Source: Vicinamibacterales bacterium
GTDB lineage: Bacteria; Acidobacteriota; Vicinamibacteria; Vicinamibacterales; UBA2999
Length of the DNA stretch: 64,000 nucleotides
NCBI GenBank assembly: GCA_041659285.1
Contig: JBAZYO010000005.1
Location: 1-64,000, forward strand
Direction of reading: 5' to 3'
Position 1 is the stretch's first letter, and the number at the start of each line of letters is the position of its first letter. The notes beneath the pieces are model-generated. The model saw nothing but the letters and a program-made list of their open reading frames with translations. It was not told where the DNA came from and did no database searches. Shown in pieces: positions 24,820 to 39,191 of the stretch. A program made the translations under genes and the position numbers.

Positions 24820-26197
24820 CATTCACGTCGTCGTGCTCGCCGCCGGCAAGGGCACGCGGATGAAGTCGCAGGTGCCCAAGGTCCTGCACCACATCTCCGG
24901 CTTCACCCTGATCGAGCGCGTCCTGCGGGCCGCGGATGCGCTGGCGCCGGCGAGCATCACCCTGGTGGTCGGCCACGGCGCGAATGAAGTCAGGGCGTTG
25001 TTGGGATCCGGCCGGAACCTTCAGTTTGTTGTTCAGGAGAAACAGCTCGGAACCGGCCACGCGCTCCTGCAGACCCGCCCGTTGCTGGAAGGGAAGTCCG
25101 GCGTGGTCGTGCTCCTGTCCGGCGACGTGCCGTTGCTGACCCGCAACACCCTGAAGTCGCTGATCGACACGCACGTGCAGTCGGAGGCCGCCGCCACGGT
25201 GGTCACCGCCGAGATGCCCCGGCCGTTCGGCTACGGCCGCATCATCCGCACCAACGGCCGCATCACCCGCATCGTCGAGGAACGTGACGCGTCACCGGCG
25301 CAGAGAAAAGTCACCGAGATCAACTCGGGCATCTACGCCTTCGACCTGGAACCGTTGTTCGCCGCGCTCGATTCGATCGGCACCTCGAACAACCAGGGCG
25401 AGTACTACCTGCCCGATCTCGTCGCCATTTTCCGGAAGCAGAAGCGCACCGTTGCCACCTGGACGGTCGAGCGCGCAGAAGAGATTCGCGGCATCAACAG
25501 CCGCACAGAACTTGCAGAGGTCAGTGCCATGGTTCGCCAGCAGAAGAACGAAGAGTTGATGGCCGCGGGCGTCACGCTCATCGACCCCGCCACCACCTAT
25601 GTGGACAGCGACGTGGTCGTGGGGGCCGACACGGTCATCCATCCGTGCGTCTTTCTCGAGGGGTCCACGGAGATCGGCGCCGCCTGTGAAATCCACTCCG
25701 GGTCGCGCATCGTCAACTCCACGCTCGGCGACCGGGTGTGTGTGCGAAACCACACTGTGGTCACGGATTCCACAATTGACGCGGGCGCCTTTCTCGGTCC
25801 GTTCGCCCACATCCGGCCGGGATCGCAGGTGGGCGAGGACGCCCACATCGGCAATTTCGTCGAGCTGAAGAAGACCGCGATCGGCAAGGGCGCCAAGGCC
25901 AACCACCTGGCCTACCTGGGCGACGCCACCATCGGCGCGGCCACCAACGTCGGCGCCGGCACCATCACCTGCAACTACGACGGCGAGAAGAAACACCAGA
26001 CCGTGATCGGCAACAACGTGTTCATCGGCAGCAACAGCACCCTGGTCGCGCCGATCACGCTCGCCGATGGATCGTACATTGCAGCCGGGTCCGCGGTGAC
26101 GAAGGACGTGCCCGCCGGCACGCTGGCCATCGGCCGCGCGCGGCAGGAAAACAAGCCGGGTTGGGTCGTCAGGCGGAAACAGAAGGGCAGTCAGTAG
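24812..26197 (+). CDS. glmU: Bifunctional N-acetylglucosamine-1-phosphate uridyltransferase / glucosamine-1-phosphate acetyltransferase
   Basis: Makes UDP-GlcNAc for peptidoglycan and lipid A-type glycans. 461 residues: a pyrophosphorylase domain starting VVVLAAGKGTRMKS (about 5-18), then a left-handed beta-helix with hexapeptide repeats (GADTVIHPCVFLEG, RPGSQVGEDAHIGNFVELKK) and the acetyltransferase end GAGTITCNYDG and IGSNSTLVAP. GTG at 24812 is the start because the protein begins right before the catalytic motif; the longer frame to 24707 lies inside rsmI. The glmS gene follows 5 bp downstream, giving consecutive steps of the same pathway. Confidence 0.95.
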   Translation: MADIHVVVLAAGKGTRMKSQVPKVLHHISGFTLIERVLRAADALAPASITLVVGHGANEVRALLGSGRNLQFVVQEKQLGTGHALLQTRPLLEGKSGVVVLLSGDVPLLTRNTLKSLIDTHVQSEAAATVVTAEMPRPFGYGRIIRTNGRITRIVEERDASPAQRKVTEINSGIYAFDLEPLFAALDSIGTSNNQGEYYLPDLVAIFRKQKRTVATWTVERAEEIRGINSRTELAEVSAMVRQQKNEELMAAGVTLIDPATTYVDSDVVVGADTVIHPCVFLEGSTEIGAACEIHSGSRIVNSTLGDRVCVRNHTVVTDSTIDAGAFLGPFAHIRPGSQVGEDAHIGNFVELKKTAIGKGAKANHLAYLGDATIGAATNVGAGTITCNYDGEKKHQTVIGNNVFIGSNSTLVAPITLADGSYIAAGSAVTKDVPAGTLAIGRARQENKPGWVVRRKQKGSQ

Positions 26198-26202
26198 CAG
26201 CT

Positions 26203-28047
26203 ATGTGCGGCATCATTGGATACATCGGTCCCAAACCCGTCGTCCCCGTCATTCTTGACGGCCTGCGGCGGCTGGAATATCGCGGCTACGACTCCGCAGG
26301 CGTGGCGGTGGTGCACGACGGCGTGATCGACATCCGGCGCAGCGCCGGCAAGCTGATCAACCTGGAGGCCTCGATCCAGGCCAAGCCGATGGTGGGCGAG
26401 TATGGCCTGGGCCACACGCGCTGGGCCACCCACGGCCGTCCCACCGAGGAGAACGCGCATCCGCACCGCGACGGCACCGGCCGCATTGTCGTGGTCCACA
26501 ACGGCATCATCGAGAACTACCTGGAGATCAAGCGCGAGCTAATCGCCGAAGGCCACAAGTTCGAGTCCGAGACCGACACCGAAGTGGTCGCGCACCTGGT
26601 CCAGAAGGAATGGCAGGGCGACGGCCTGGAGAACGCGGTGCTGCGGGCGATGAAGCGCGTGCGCGGCCTGTTCGCGCTGGTGCTGCTGTCGGCCGACGAT
26701 CCCCTGAAGCTGGTGACGGTGCGCAACGGCCCGCCCATCGTCGTCGGCATTGGCGAGGGCGAGTACTTCGTGGCGTCGGACGTGCCGGCGATCCTGAGCC
26801 ACACGCGCAACGTGGTCTTCATGGAAGACCGCGAGATGGCCGTGCTCACGCCGGCGGGCGTGACCTTCATGACGCTCGACGGCACGGTCGTGGAGCGCCA
26901 GCCCACCCGCGTCACGTGGGATCCGATCTCCGCGGAAAAAGCCGGCTACAAGCACTTCATGCTCAAGGAGATCTTCGAGCAGCCGCATGCCGTGCGCGAC
27001 ACCGTGCTCGGGCGCTGTTCCGTGGAGACCGGCCAGGTCCACCTCGCCGAGATGGCCATTTCCGACGCGGACCTGCGCGCCATCGACAAGATCACGTTGC
27101 TCGCCTGCGGCACGTCGTGGCACGCGGCGCTGGTCGGCAAGTTCATGATCGAGGAACTCGCCAAGCTGTCGGTGGAAGTGGACTACGGCTCCGAATACCG
27201 CTACCGCAACCCGATCATCAACACCACGACGCTCGCCGTCGCCATCACGCAGTCTGGCGAAACCGCCGACACGCTGGCGGCGCTGCGCGAGGCCAAGGGC
27301 AAGGGCGCCCGCAGCCTGGCGATTTGCAACGTCGTCGGCAGCATGGCCACGCGCGAGGCCGAAGGCACCATCTACACGCACGCGGGCCCCGAGATTGGCG
27401 TCGCCTCCACCAAGGCCTTCACCACGCAGCTGGTGGCGCTCTACCTGTTCGCGCTGAAGCTGGCGGAAGTCCGCGAGACCCTGACCAAGGCGGAGCGGTG
27501 CGCGCACATCCAGGCGCTGATGCAGCTGCCGCAGATTCTCGAAGACACCCTGAAGTCGGCCCGGGAGATTGAAGAGATCGCGGTCCGGTTCCACAACCGG
27601 TCGGACTTCCTCTACCTCGGCCGCGGCATCAACTATCCAATCGCGCTCGAGGGCGCGCTCAAGCTGAAAGAGATCTCCTACATCCACGCCGAAGGGTATC
27701 CGGCGGGCGAGATGAAGCACGGGCCGATCGCGCTGATCGACGAGCAGATGCCGGTAGTGGCGCTGGCCACCCACGACCACGTGTTCGAGAAGATGCAGGG
27801 CAACATCCAGGAAGCCAAGGCCAGGGGCGGCTCGATCATCGCCATCACCACGGCGGGTGACACCACGCTCCAGCAGGTGCTCAGCCCGGAGACGGACTCG
27901 CTGGTGGCAGTTCCTGCGACCAGTCCGCTGTTGATGCCGGTGGTGCTGTCGATCCCGTTGCAGCTCTTGTCGTACTACATCGCCGTGCGCCGCGGATGCG
28001 ACGTCGATCAGCCGAGGAACCTCGCCAAGAGTGTCACGGTAGAATAG
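26203..28047 (+). CDS. glmS: Glutamine-fructose-6-phosphate aminotransferase (isomerising)
   Basis: Forms glucosamine-6-phosphate, the first step to UDP-GlcNAc. 614 residues, the usual length. The N-terminus MCGIIGYIG exposes the catalytic Cys2 after methionine removal, which fixes the start at ATG 26203. Glutaminase features include GHTRWATHG and the NGIIENY loop. The two SIS domains follow (LACGTSWHAAL near 305, TQSGETADTLAAL near 350), with the C-terminal motif DQPRNLAKSVTVE. No glmS-type ribozyme is visible in the 5 bp upstream. Confidence 0.96.
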   Translation: MCGIIGYIGPKPVVPVILDGLRRLEYRGYDSAGVAVVHDGVIDIRRSAGKLINLEASIQAKPMVGEYGLGHTRWATHGRPTEENAHPHRDGTGRIVVVHNGIIENYLEIKRELIAEGHKFESETDTEVVAHLVQKEWQGDGLENAVLRAMKRVRGLFALVLLSADDPLKLVTVRNGPPIVVGIGEGEYFVASDVPAILSHTRNVVFMEDREMAVLTPAGVTFMTLDGTVVERQPTRVTWDPISAEKAGYKHFMLKEIFEQPHAVRDTVLGRCSVETGQVHLAEMAISDADLRAIDKITLLACGTSWHAALVGKFMIEELAKLSVEVDYGSEYRYRNPIINTTTLAVAITQSGETADTLAALREAKGKGARSLAICNVVGSMATREAEGTIYTHAGPEIGVASTKAFTTQLVALYLFALKLAEVRETLTKAERCAHIQALMQLPQILEDTLKSAREIEEIAVRFHNRSDFLYLGRGINYPIALEGALKLKEISYIHAEGYPAGEMKHGPIALIDEQMPVVALATHDHVFEKMQGNIQEAKARGGSIIAITTAGDTTLQQVLSPETDSLVAVPATSPLLMPVVLSIPLQLLSYYIAVRRGCDVDQPRNLAKSVTVE

Positions 28048-28052
28048 AGGGG

Positions 28053-30353
28053 TTGGATCTTCTCTCCTCGCTAAACCCTGCTCAGCAAGAAGCAGTACAA
28101 CAGACGGACGGCCCGCTCCTCATCCTGGCCGGAGCGGGCTCGGGCAAGACGCGCGTGATCGCGCATCGCATTGCCTATCTCGTGTCGGAGCGGCTGGCGC
28201 ACCCGGACGAGGTGATGGCCGTGACCTTCACCAACAAGGCGGCGCAGGAGATGCGCGAGCGGGTCGAGAAGCTGCTCGACACCGACTGCCGTTCGATGTG
28301 GGTGTCCACGTTCCACTCGCTGTGCGCGCGCCTGCTCAGGCGCGAGGCCCCGGCCATTGGCCTCAGCCGTGACTTCACCATCTACGACTCCGCCGACCAG
28401 CAATCGGTGATCAAGCAGTTGCTCCGTGAATACCACATGGACGATGCGACCTATCAGCCCCGCATGGTGCTGAGCCGCATCTCGGCAGCGAAGAACCGCA
28501 TGGAGGGGCCGGACACCTTTGCCGGCACCTGGAACCCCCGCGATCGCGAGATCGGCAAGCTGTTCGAGGGCTACCTGAAGGCCCTGAAGGACGCGAGCGC
28601 GCTTGACTTCGACGACCTGCTGCTCAAGACCGTGGAACTGTTCGACCAGGCCCCGGCGGTTCGCGAGCGCTATGCGCGGCGGTTCAAGTACGTGATGGTG
28701 GACGAGTACCAGGACACCAACCGGCCGCAATACCTGCTGATCAAGCAGCTGGCCGGCGCCCACCGCAACCTGGCCGTGGTGGGGGACCCGGATCAGTCGA
28801 TCTACAAGTGGCGCGGCGCCGACCTGCGCAACATCCTCGACTTCGAAACCGATTTTCCGGAGGCCGTGATCGTCCGTCTCGAGCAGAACTATCGCTCGAC
28901 GGAAGTGATCCTGAAGGCCGCCTCCACCGTGATTGCCAACAACCGCAATCGCAAGGAAAAGGCGCTGTGGACCGACCAGAAGGGCGGCAACAAGATTCGC
29001 TACTTCCGCGGCGCCGACGAGCTGGACGAAGCGGAATACATCACCAAGGTGGCGCGGGCCGCAATTCACGAGGACGCCAATTCCCTGACCGCCGTTCTCT
29101 ACCGCACCAACGCGCAGTCGAGGGCGGTGGAAGACTCGCTGCGGGCCGCGGGTATTGCCTACGTGGTGCTCGGCGGCGTCGGCTTCTACGAGCGGCGCGA
29201 AATCAAGGACGCGCTCGGCTACCTGAAGTTGATCCTCAACCCGCACGACGACATCGCCTTGCGCCGCGTCATCAACACGCCGACCCGGGGCATCGGCAAA
29301 GGCGTCATGGATGCGCTCGAGGCCGTGGACGTGTCGGAAGAAGACGCCAACCTGCCGCCGCTCTTTGCCGGCCTGGCGCCGATGGTCGCGACCAACTCCC
29401 TGTGGACCAGGCTCGTGGTGGCCGTGGAGGGCCGGCGGCTCACCCCGCGCCAGGGGGCCTCGCTGGGCGCCTTCAAGGACATGATCACCGCGCTGGCGGA
29501 AGTCGCCCGGAACGAGCCGGTCTCGATCCTGCTCGGCAAGGTGCTCGACCAGTCCGGCTACCTCCGGGACCTGCGCGACGACCGCAGCGAAGAGTCGGAA
29601 GGCCGCATCGAGAACCTGATGGAGCTGGTGTCGGCCGCGCGCGAGTACGAGTCACGCGAGCACGAACCGTCGCTCGGCGGCTTCGTCGATCGCCTCTCGC
29701 TTTTGTCCGACGTCGACAAGGAACAGGGCAAAATCGACCCGCGCGTGATGATGATGACCTTGCACTCCGCCAAGGGCCTCGAGTTCCCGACCGTCGTCCT
29801 CGCCGGATTGGAAGAGGGTCTGTTTCCGCATTCGCGCTCGCGCGAGGACGAGGCGGAAATGGAAGAGGAGCGGCGCCTCCTCTACGTCGGCATCACGCGC
29901 GCGCGAAAGCAGTTGGTGATCACCAGCGCCGCCCGGCGGCGCGTCTTCGGTGAGTATCAAAACACCGAGGCGTCTCGGTTCATCGACGAGATACCGCTGG
30001 ATCTGGTCGAGCAGGACCTGCCGGCAGTGCAGTCGTCTTACTCGTCGGGTTCACGCAGTCAGTGGGGTGAGTACCGCGCCAACCCATACGGGCGTCCCCG
30101 TCAACCGGCGGCCGGCTATCGAGCGGGACGGCAGGACGATGACGCAAAGGTCCCGACGCAGAACTTCAAGTACGAGGAAGAGGACCAGTCGCCGGGGCTA
30201 CGCCCAGGCGCGCGCGTGAAGCACGCGCAGTTCGGCGCCGGCACGGTGGTAAGCGTCGAGGATCTGGAGGACGACCAGAAGCTGGTCGTCCGGTTCAATA
30301 CGGTGGGAACGAAGACACTCCGCGCGAAGTACGCGAAGCTCGAGCGAGCTTAG
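28053..30353 (+). CDS. pcrA: UvrD/PcrA-type ATP-dependent DNA helicase
   Basis: Superfamily 1A 3'-5' helicase in replication and repair, 766 residues. Motifs in order: LNPAQQEAV (Q motif), Walker A GAGSGKT (about 31-37), FTNKAAQEM, the DEXX box VDEYQDTN (about 218), GDPDQSIYKWRGA, QNYRS, the C-terminal LHSAKGLEFPTVVLAG and VGITRARK. The last about 60 residues form a Tudor-like domain (VKHAQFGAGTVVSVED) that in PcrA binds RNA polymerase. Start: TTG at 28053 gives MDLLSSLNPAQQ, matching the family start. The preceding GAGGGG is unusually close, and a frame to 27996 would overlap glmS. Confidence 0.92.
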   Translation: MDLLSSLNPAQQEAVQQTDGPLLILAGAGSGKTRVIAHRIAYLVSERLAHPDEVMAVTFTNKAAQEMRERVEKLLDTDCRSMWVSTFHSLCARLLRREAPAIGLSRDFTIYDSADQQSVIKQLLREYHMDDATYQPRMVLSRISAAKNRMEGPDTFAGTWNPRDREIGKLFEGYLKALKDASALDFDDLLLKTVELFDQAPAVRERYARRFKYVMVDEYQDTNRPQYLLIKQLAGAHRNLAVVGDPDQSIYKWRGADLRNILDFETDFPEAVIVRLEQNYRSTEVILKAASTVIANNRNRKEKALWTDQKGGNKIRYFRGADELDEAEYITKVARAAIHEDANSLTAVLYRTNAQSRAVEDSLRAAGIAYVVLGGVGFYERREIKDALGYLKLILNPHDDIALRRVINTPTRGIGKGVMDALEAVDVSEEDANLPPLFAGLAPMVATNSLWTRLVVAVEGRRLTPRQGASLGAFKDMITALAEVARNEPVSILLGKVLDQSGYLRDLRDDRSEESEGRIENLMELVSAAREYESREHEPSLGGFVDRLSLLSDVDKEQGKIDPRVMMMTLHSAKGLEFPTVVLAGLEEGLFPHSRSREDEAEMEEERRLLYVGITRARKQLVITSAARRRVFGEYQNTEASRFIDEIPLDLVEQDLPAVQSSYSSGSRSQWGEYRANPYGRPRQPAAGYRAGRQDDDAKVPTQNFKYEEEDQSPGLRPGARVKHAQFGAGTVVSVEDLEDDQKLVVRFNTVGTKTLRAKYAKLERA

Positions 30354-31044
30354 AGCCCGGAAATCTTCGTAATAATCGGGCGCCCTTCGCGGCCGTTGCC
30401 GGCGACGCGCTCGATGGTGATGGTCAGCGTCTTCTGCGCGCTGGCACCGTCTGGCGTCTTCATGGTGGCGGCCACGACCACGTCTTTCCTGATCGTCTCG
30501 CCCTCGAACGTCTTCGGGTCGAGCGCCGGCTGACCGGGCTGGGTCAGCGACGCCTCGGCCAGGCCGGTGGAGGTCTTGATCGCGGTGGCTGCCGACGCCG
30601 TCGCCCTGGCGTGAGCCGAGATGCCCTCGCGCCACTTGTTCCATTCGAGCCTGATCTTCTCCTGCGCGGGCGTCAGCTTCGCGGACGGGTTCATCTGCTC
30701 GATCTTCAGCACTTCCTCGATCACCTTGATGTTGGCGTTCTGGTATTCGATCTTGGTCTTGAGGAAGGCGTTCTCTTCCTCACTCGCCTTCACCTCAGCC
30801 TCGAACAGCGGCTTGAAGCTGAGCGGCGTGCGCTGCTCCTCGCCGATGCTGGTGATCGAGAAGTCGTCGACCGAGCCCTGCGTGCGCGGATCGATCTGCA
30901 CCGCCGACATGCGGCCGACGGTGGTGTTGTCGCGGGCCTTCGCGGCCCGGAAGTACTGCGTCAGGAATTGCTGCTCGGGCGGCTTCGAGCAGCCGACCAC
31001 GAGCATCGTCGCCGGGACGAGCAGGAGCGCGGCGGCCAGCTTCT

Positions 31045-31048
<4 letters not shown>
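30350..31048 (-). CDS. Putative lipoprotein of unknown function
   Basis: 232 residues with a lipoprotein signal peptide (KLAAALLLVPATMLVVGCSK; C20 in a VVGC lipobox), followed by a soluble, mostly helical, lysine-rich region (about 70-140) and a beta-rich C-terminus. I do not recognise the family. Its stop codon overlaps the pcrA stop by a few bases (convergent), and its ATG at 31048 overlaps the gyrA stop by 4 bp, so it is probably translated from the gyrA message. The sequence has no catalytic motif I can name. Confidence 0.7.
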
Positions 31049-33582
<2,534 letters not shown>

Positions 33583-33588
33583 GCGGCG

Positions 33589-36183
<2,595 letters not shown>

Positions 36184-36192
36184 TTTTTGTAG

Positions 36193-36213
36193 GGCGCCCC
36201 TTTACGGGGCGCC
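36193..36213. repeat. GGCGCCCC palindrome in the dnaN/gyrB spacer
   Basis: GGCGCCCC-TTTAC-GGGGCGCC, an 8-bp perfect stem. No T-run follows on the minus strand. Same family as 21828 and 63782 but with the GGCGCCCC arm. Confidence 0.65.
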
Positions 36214-36219
36214 GGCTGC

Positions 36220-37329
36220 TCACACGCGCATCGGCATGATCACGTAGGTGTAGTCGTAGCCGTCGGCTCCCACGGGTTTCATCACGGCCTGGCTCACCTC
36301 GTCTTTGAGCTCGAGCGCCACCACTTCCGTTTCGACAACACCCAGGAAGTCGAGGACATACTGGGCGTTGAAGCAGATGGTCAGCGAGGGGCCGCTGTAT
36401 TCGATCGCGATCGGCTCGCGCGCCTCACCAAACTCCGGGCTGCTCGAGGTGACCTCGACCTTGCCCTTGTCGAGCACCATCTTCACCGCGCGCGAGCGTT
36501 CGTTCGAGAGGATGGCGACGCGCTTCACCGCCTGCGTCAGCCGGTCGCGCTCGAACTCGATGTGCTTGTCGTTGCCCTTAGGAATGACTTTTTCGTAGGC
36601 GGGGAACTGCCCGTCGATCATCCGCGAGATCAGCAGCCGCGGACCGATCTCGAAGAACAGGTGGTTTTCGCCGCGTTCGTATTTGACGTCGACGTCGCTG
36701 TCGGCGAGCAGGCGGCCGAGCTCCGCCAGCGTCTTGCGCGGCAGGATGGCCTTGATGTCGTCGCCCTTGGCACCTTCGTGCGGCACGTTCACCAGCGCCA
36801 GCCGGTGGCCGTCGGTGGCGACAAACGTCATCGAGTCGGGACGGAGCACGAACTGCGCGCCGTTGAGGTAATACCGCGTGTCTTCACCAGTGATGGCAAA
36901 TTGCGTCTTCTGCACCATCTGCAGGAGCGACTTGCCCTTAATGGTCGCCTTGGCGCCCGCGCCGGCTTCCGGCAGGCTCGGAAAATCCTCGCGGGGCAGC
37001 GTCGGCATTTTCGAGCTGAACTGCCCGCCCGAAACCTTTACCGTGGTGCCGCCCTTGTCGGTCTCGATGTTGACGTCGCCGTCCGGCAACGAGCGGACTA
37101 CTTCGTAGAACTTCTTCGCGGGGAGCGTGACCGAGCCAGGCTTGGCCACTGCAGCTTCACAGCGGCTGCGTAGCGCGACTTCGAGGTCGGTGGCGAGCAG
37201 CGTCACCTCGTTGCCCGTGGCTTCGAGCAGCACGTTCGCCAGGATGGGGATGGTGTTCTTGCGCTCGACGATCTGCTGAAAAAATTGCAGTTCCCGCACA
37301 AGATCGGCTTTCCTGGCGACCAGTTCCAT
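36220..37329 (-). CDS. dnaN: DNA polymerase III sliding clamp (beta subunit)
   Basis: Processivity factor encircling DNA. 369 residues in three repeated clamp domains with the normal N-terminus (KADLVRELQFFQQIVERKNTIPILANVLLEA) and C-terminal motif YDYTYVIMPMRV. ATG at 37329 starts it. A promoter lies upstream at 37374-37402, and the start is a short distance from the AT-rich and DnaA-box region. No domain is missing. Confidence 0.96.
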   Translation of the reverse strand: MELVARKADLVRELQFFQQIVERKNTIPILANVLLEATGNEVTLLATDLEVALRSRCEAAVAKPGSVTLPAKKFYEVVRSLPDGDVNIETDKGGTTVKVSGGQFSSKMPTLPREDFPSLPEAGAGAKATIKGKSLLQMVQKTQFAITGEDTRYYLNGAQFVLRPDSMTFVATDGHRLALVNVPHEGAKGDDIKAILPRKTLAELGRLLADSDVDVKYERGENHLFFEIGPRLLISRMIDGQFPAYEKVIPKGNDKHIEFERDRLTQAVKRVAILSNERSRAVKMVLDKGKVEVTSSSPEFGEAREPIAIEYSGPSLTICFNAQYVLDFLGVVETEVVALELKDEVSQAVMKPVGADGYDYTYVIMPMRV

Positions 37330-37373
37330 GGCGCGGCGTACCTCTGTAAATAAGGAAGAGAGAAGGACAATAA

Positions 37374-37402
37374 AGTATACAGGAAATAGGTCCTGTCTAC
37401 AA
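37374..37402 (-). promoter_or_regulatory. dnaN promoter with a palindromic operator-like spacer
   Basis: On the minus strand a -35 hexamer TTGTAG (37402-37397), a 17-bp spacer and -10 TATACT (37379-37374) face dnaN. Overlapping the spacer is a perfect dyad ACAGGA-AATAGG-TCCTGT (37379-37396), which could bind a regulator. Seen by eye; no factor is assigned. Confidence 0.55.
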
Positions 37403-37552
37403 AATTTCCAGCCAGCGTAAACCCTTTCTAATCAAATATTTAAACTGTGGATTCTTCTGTGGGTAAAGTGCGGGACTTCCGACGCCGCAACAGGGGTCTT
37501 TCGCCCCATCCGCAGGCGTGCACAAACGGTGCACAGGTGGTGTTGTGGAAAA
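37403..37552. other. AT-rich segment and DnaA boxes between dnaN and dnaA, part of oriC
   Basis: After an AT-rich stretch (about 37403-37445, including TTTCTAATCAAATATTTAAAC) there are three DnaA-box-like nonamers on the minus sense: 37446-37454 (two mismatches to TTATCCACA), 37458-37466 (TTACCCACA, one mismatch) and 37544-37552 (TTTTCCACA, one mismatch). The region is gene-free and lies at the strand switch of the gene order. Confidence 0.55.
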
Positions 37553-37561
37553 GCGCGCCCG

Positions 37562-38959
37562 CTACTTGAACTGGTCCAGCAGGTTCTTCACCTGGTGGTC
37601 GAATTCAGGGCTGTTCTTGCGCATTTCTTCGATCTTCTTGATCGAATGGATCACCGTCGAATGGTGCTTGCCGCCGAAGCTGCGGCCAATCTCGGGTAGC
37701 GAGGCGTGCGTCAGCGCCTTGCAGAGATACATCGCGATCTGCCGCGGCATGGCCACTGACTTCGAGTTGTTGCGCGCCCGGATTTCAGCCGGCTTCATCT
37801 GGTAGTAGTCGGCCACAAACTTCTGGATCTGCTCGATGGTCACGGCCTTCTCATCGTGATCGAGCACGTTGCGCAGCACGTCCTGCGCCAGCTCGATGGT
37901 CAGCGGCTTGCTGGTGAGCGAGGCATACGCGATTAACCGGATCAGCGAGCCTTCGAGTTCCCGGATGTTCGACTTGATCCGGCTCGCCATGTACATCGCC
38001 ACGTGATCGGGCAGCTGCAGCGCTTCGCCCTCGGCCTTCTTCTTGAGAATGGCCACCTTGGTCTCGAGATCAGGCGACTGGATGTCGGCGATCAATCCCC
38101 ACTCGAAACGAGAGCGCAGGCGCTCTTCAAGGGCGGGAATTTCATGGGGAGGACGGTCGCTGCTGATGACGATTTGCTTCTGCGCGTCGTGCAGCGCGTT
38201 GAAGGTATGGAAGAACTCGTTCTGCGTGCCTTCCTTGCCCGACACAAACTGGATGTCGTCCACCAGCAGCACGTCCACGCTGCGATAGCGCGAGCGGAAG
38301 TCGAGGATGCGGTCGAAGCGCACCGCGTTGATCATCTCGTTCATGAACCGTTCCGACGAGATGTAAGTGAGCACCAGGCTGGGATGGTGCTGGACCACGT
38401 AGTGGCCGATAGCATGCATCAAGTGCGTCTTGCCGAGGCCGACACCGCCGTGGATGAACAGCGGGTTGTACGAGCGCGACGGCGTCTCCGCCACCGCGCG
38501 GCAGGCAGCGTGCGCGAACTGGTTCGAGGGCCCGACAATGAACGAGTCGAAGGTGTAGCGCGGGATCAGGCTGCCGGCGCGAAGCGGTTCTGGCTCGCGG
38601 TTGACCACGCTGACGTCGGGCATCTCAGGCGCCCTTGCAGCGTTGCCGCCGCCATCGTCTGGCGCTGGGGATCCCGGGGAGCGGCGTCCCCCGTCAGGAG
38701 GGGCCGCCTGGGTCGAGGCGTCCGGAATGAAGACCAGTTTGGCGTCCGGCCGCCCCACTTCCCGCATGGCCTCGGCCAGCACCACCGAGTAGTGCTTGGG
38801 GAGCCATTCGACGAACAACAGGTTGGGAACGCGAACGGAAAGCGTCTGCCCGCCGTCCACCATGAGCGAGGTGGGCTTGAACCAGGTCGAGAAGCTATGC
38901 CGGCCTACCTGGCCTTCGATACGGGTGAGGACCTGGTCCCAAATGGTCGAGCTTAGCAT
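37562..38959 (-). CDS. dnaA: Chromosomal replication initiator protein DnaA
   Basis: Binds DnaA boxes and opens the origin. 465 residues. Domain I is the N-terminal QVLTRIEGQVG region and domain II a Pro/Gly/Ala-rich linker (about 90-140). The AAA+ domain has Walker A GGVGLGKT near 172, Walker B VLLVDDIQF near 235, and the sensor regions. The C-terminal helix-turn-helix LTHASLPEIGRSFGGKHHSTVIHSIKKI ends in the DnaA signature. ATG at 38959 is used; a GTG three bases upstream is possible. On the minus strand, with DnaA boxes on both sides of the gene. Confidence 0.97.
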   Translation of the reverse strand: MLSSTIWDQVLTRIEGQVGRHSFSTWFKPTSLMVDGGQTLSVRVPNLLFVEWLPKHYSVVLAEAMREVGRPDAKLVFIPDASTQAAPPDGGRRSPGSPAPDDGGGNAARAPEMPDVSVVNREPEPLRAGSLIPRYTFDSFIVGPSNQFAHAACRAVAETPSRSYNPLFIHGGVGLGKTHLMHAIGHYVVQHHPSLVLTYISSERFMNEMINAVRFDRILDFRSRYRSVDVLLVDDIQFVSGKEGTQNEFFHTFNALHDAQKQIVISSDRPPHEIPALEERLRSRFEWGLIADIQSPDLETKVAILKKKAEGEALQLPDHVAMYMASRIKSNIRELEGSLIRLIAYASLTSKPLTIELAQDVLRNVLDHDEKAVTIEQIQKFVADYYQMKPAEIRARNNSKSVAMPRQIAMYLCKALTHASLPEIGRSFGGKHHSTVIHSIKKIEEMRKNSPEFDHQVKNLLDQFK

Positions 38960-39008
38960 CACTGCAAGAACTTGATTCTAAAAGACTTAGTATTTCGGAT
39001 TGCCGGGC

Positions 39009-39040
39009 TTTTCCACAAGCTTTTCCACAGGTGTGGAAAT
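39009..39040. other. Cluster of three DnaA boxes upstream of dnaA
   Basis: TTTTCCACA at 39009-39017 and 39021-39029, and its reverse-sense ATTTCCACA at 39032-39040, spaced about 12 bp. Together with the boxes at 37446-37552 they flank dnaA and probably form a split oriC or an autoregulatory dnaA promoter. The 38960-39191 stretch has no protein gene other than the start of rpmH. Confidence 0.6.
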
Positions 39041-39138
39041 CTCCCCGAGGAGGCCTCCGGGCGAAGGCCCACTCTAACATGCGGCCACCGCTTCGGTTGT
39101 CGCGCCCTCTTGCGCCCGGGTCGTTTCAGCTTCCGGGC

Positions 39139-39168
39139 TTTACAGCCAGTAACTTAGCGGAACATAAT
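39139..39168 (+). promoter_or_regulatory. Candidate promoter of rpmH
   Basis: A -35-like TTTACA at 39139-39144 and a -10-like CATAAT at 39163-39168, separated by 18 bp. It sits 23 bp before the rpmH start and is followed by GAGGAG as ribosome-binding site. Confidence 0.5.
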
Positions 39169-39191
39169 CGTAGGTTCGACCGAGGAGAAAT

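Noticed and set aside
26191..26499. Open frames antisense to glmS
   Set aside because: Shadow frames of the glmS glutaminase domain without family motifs.
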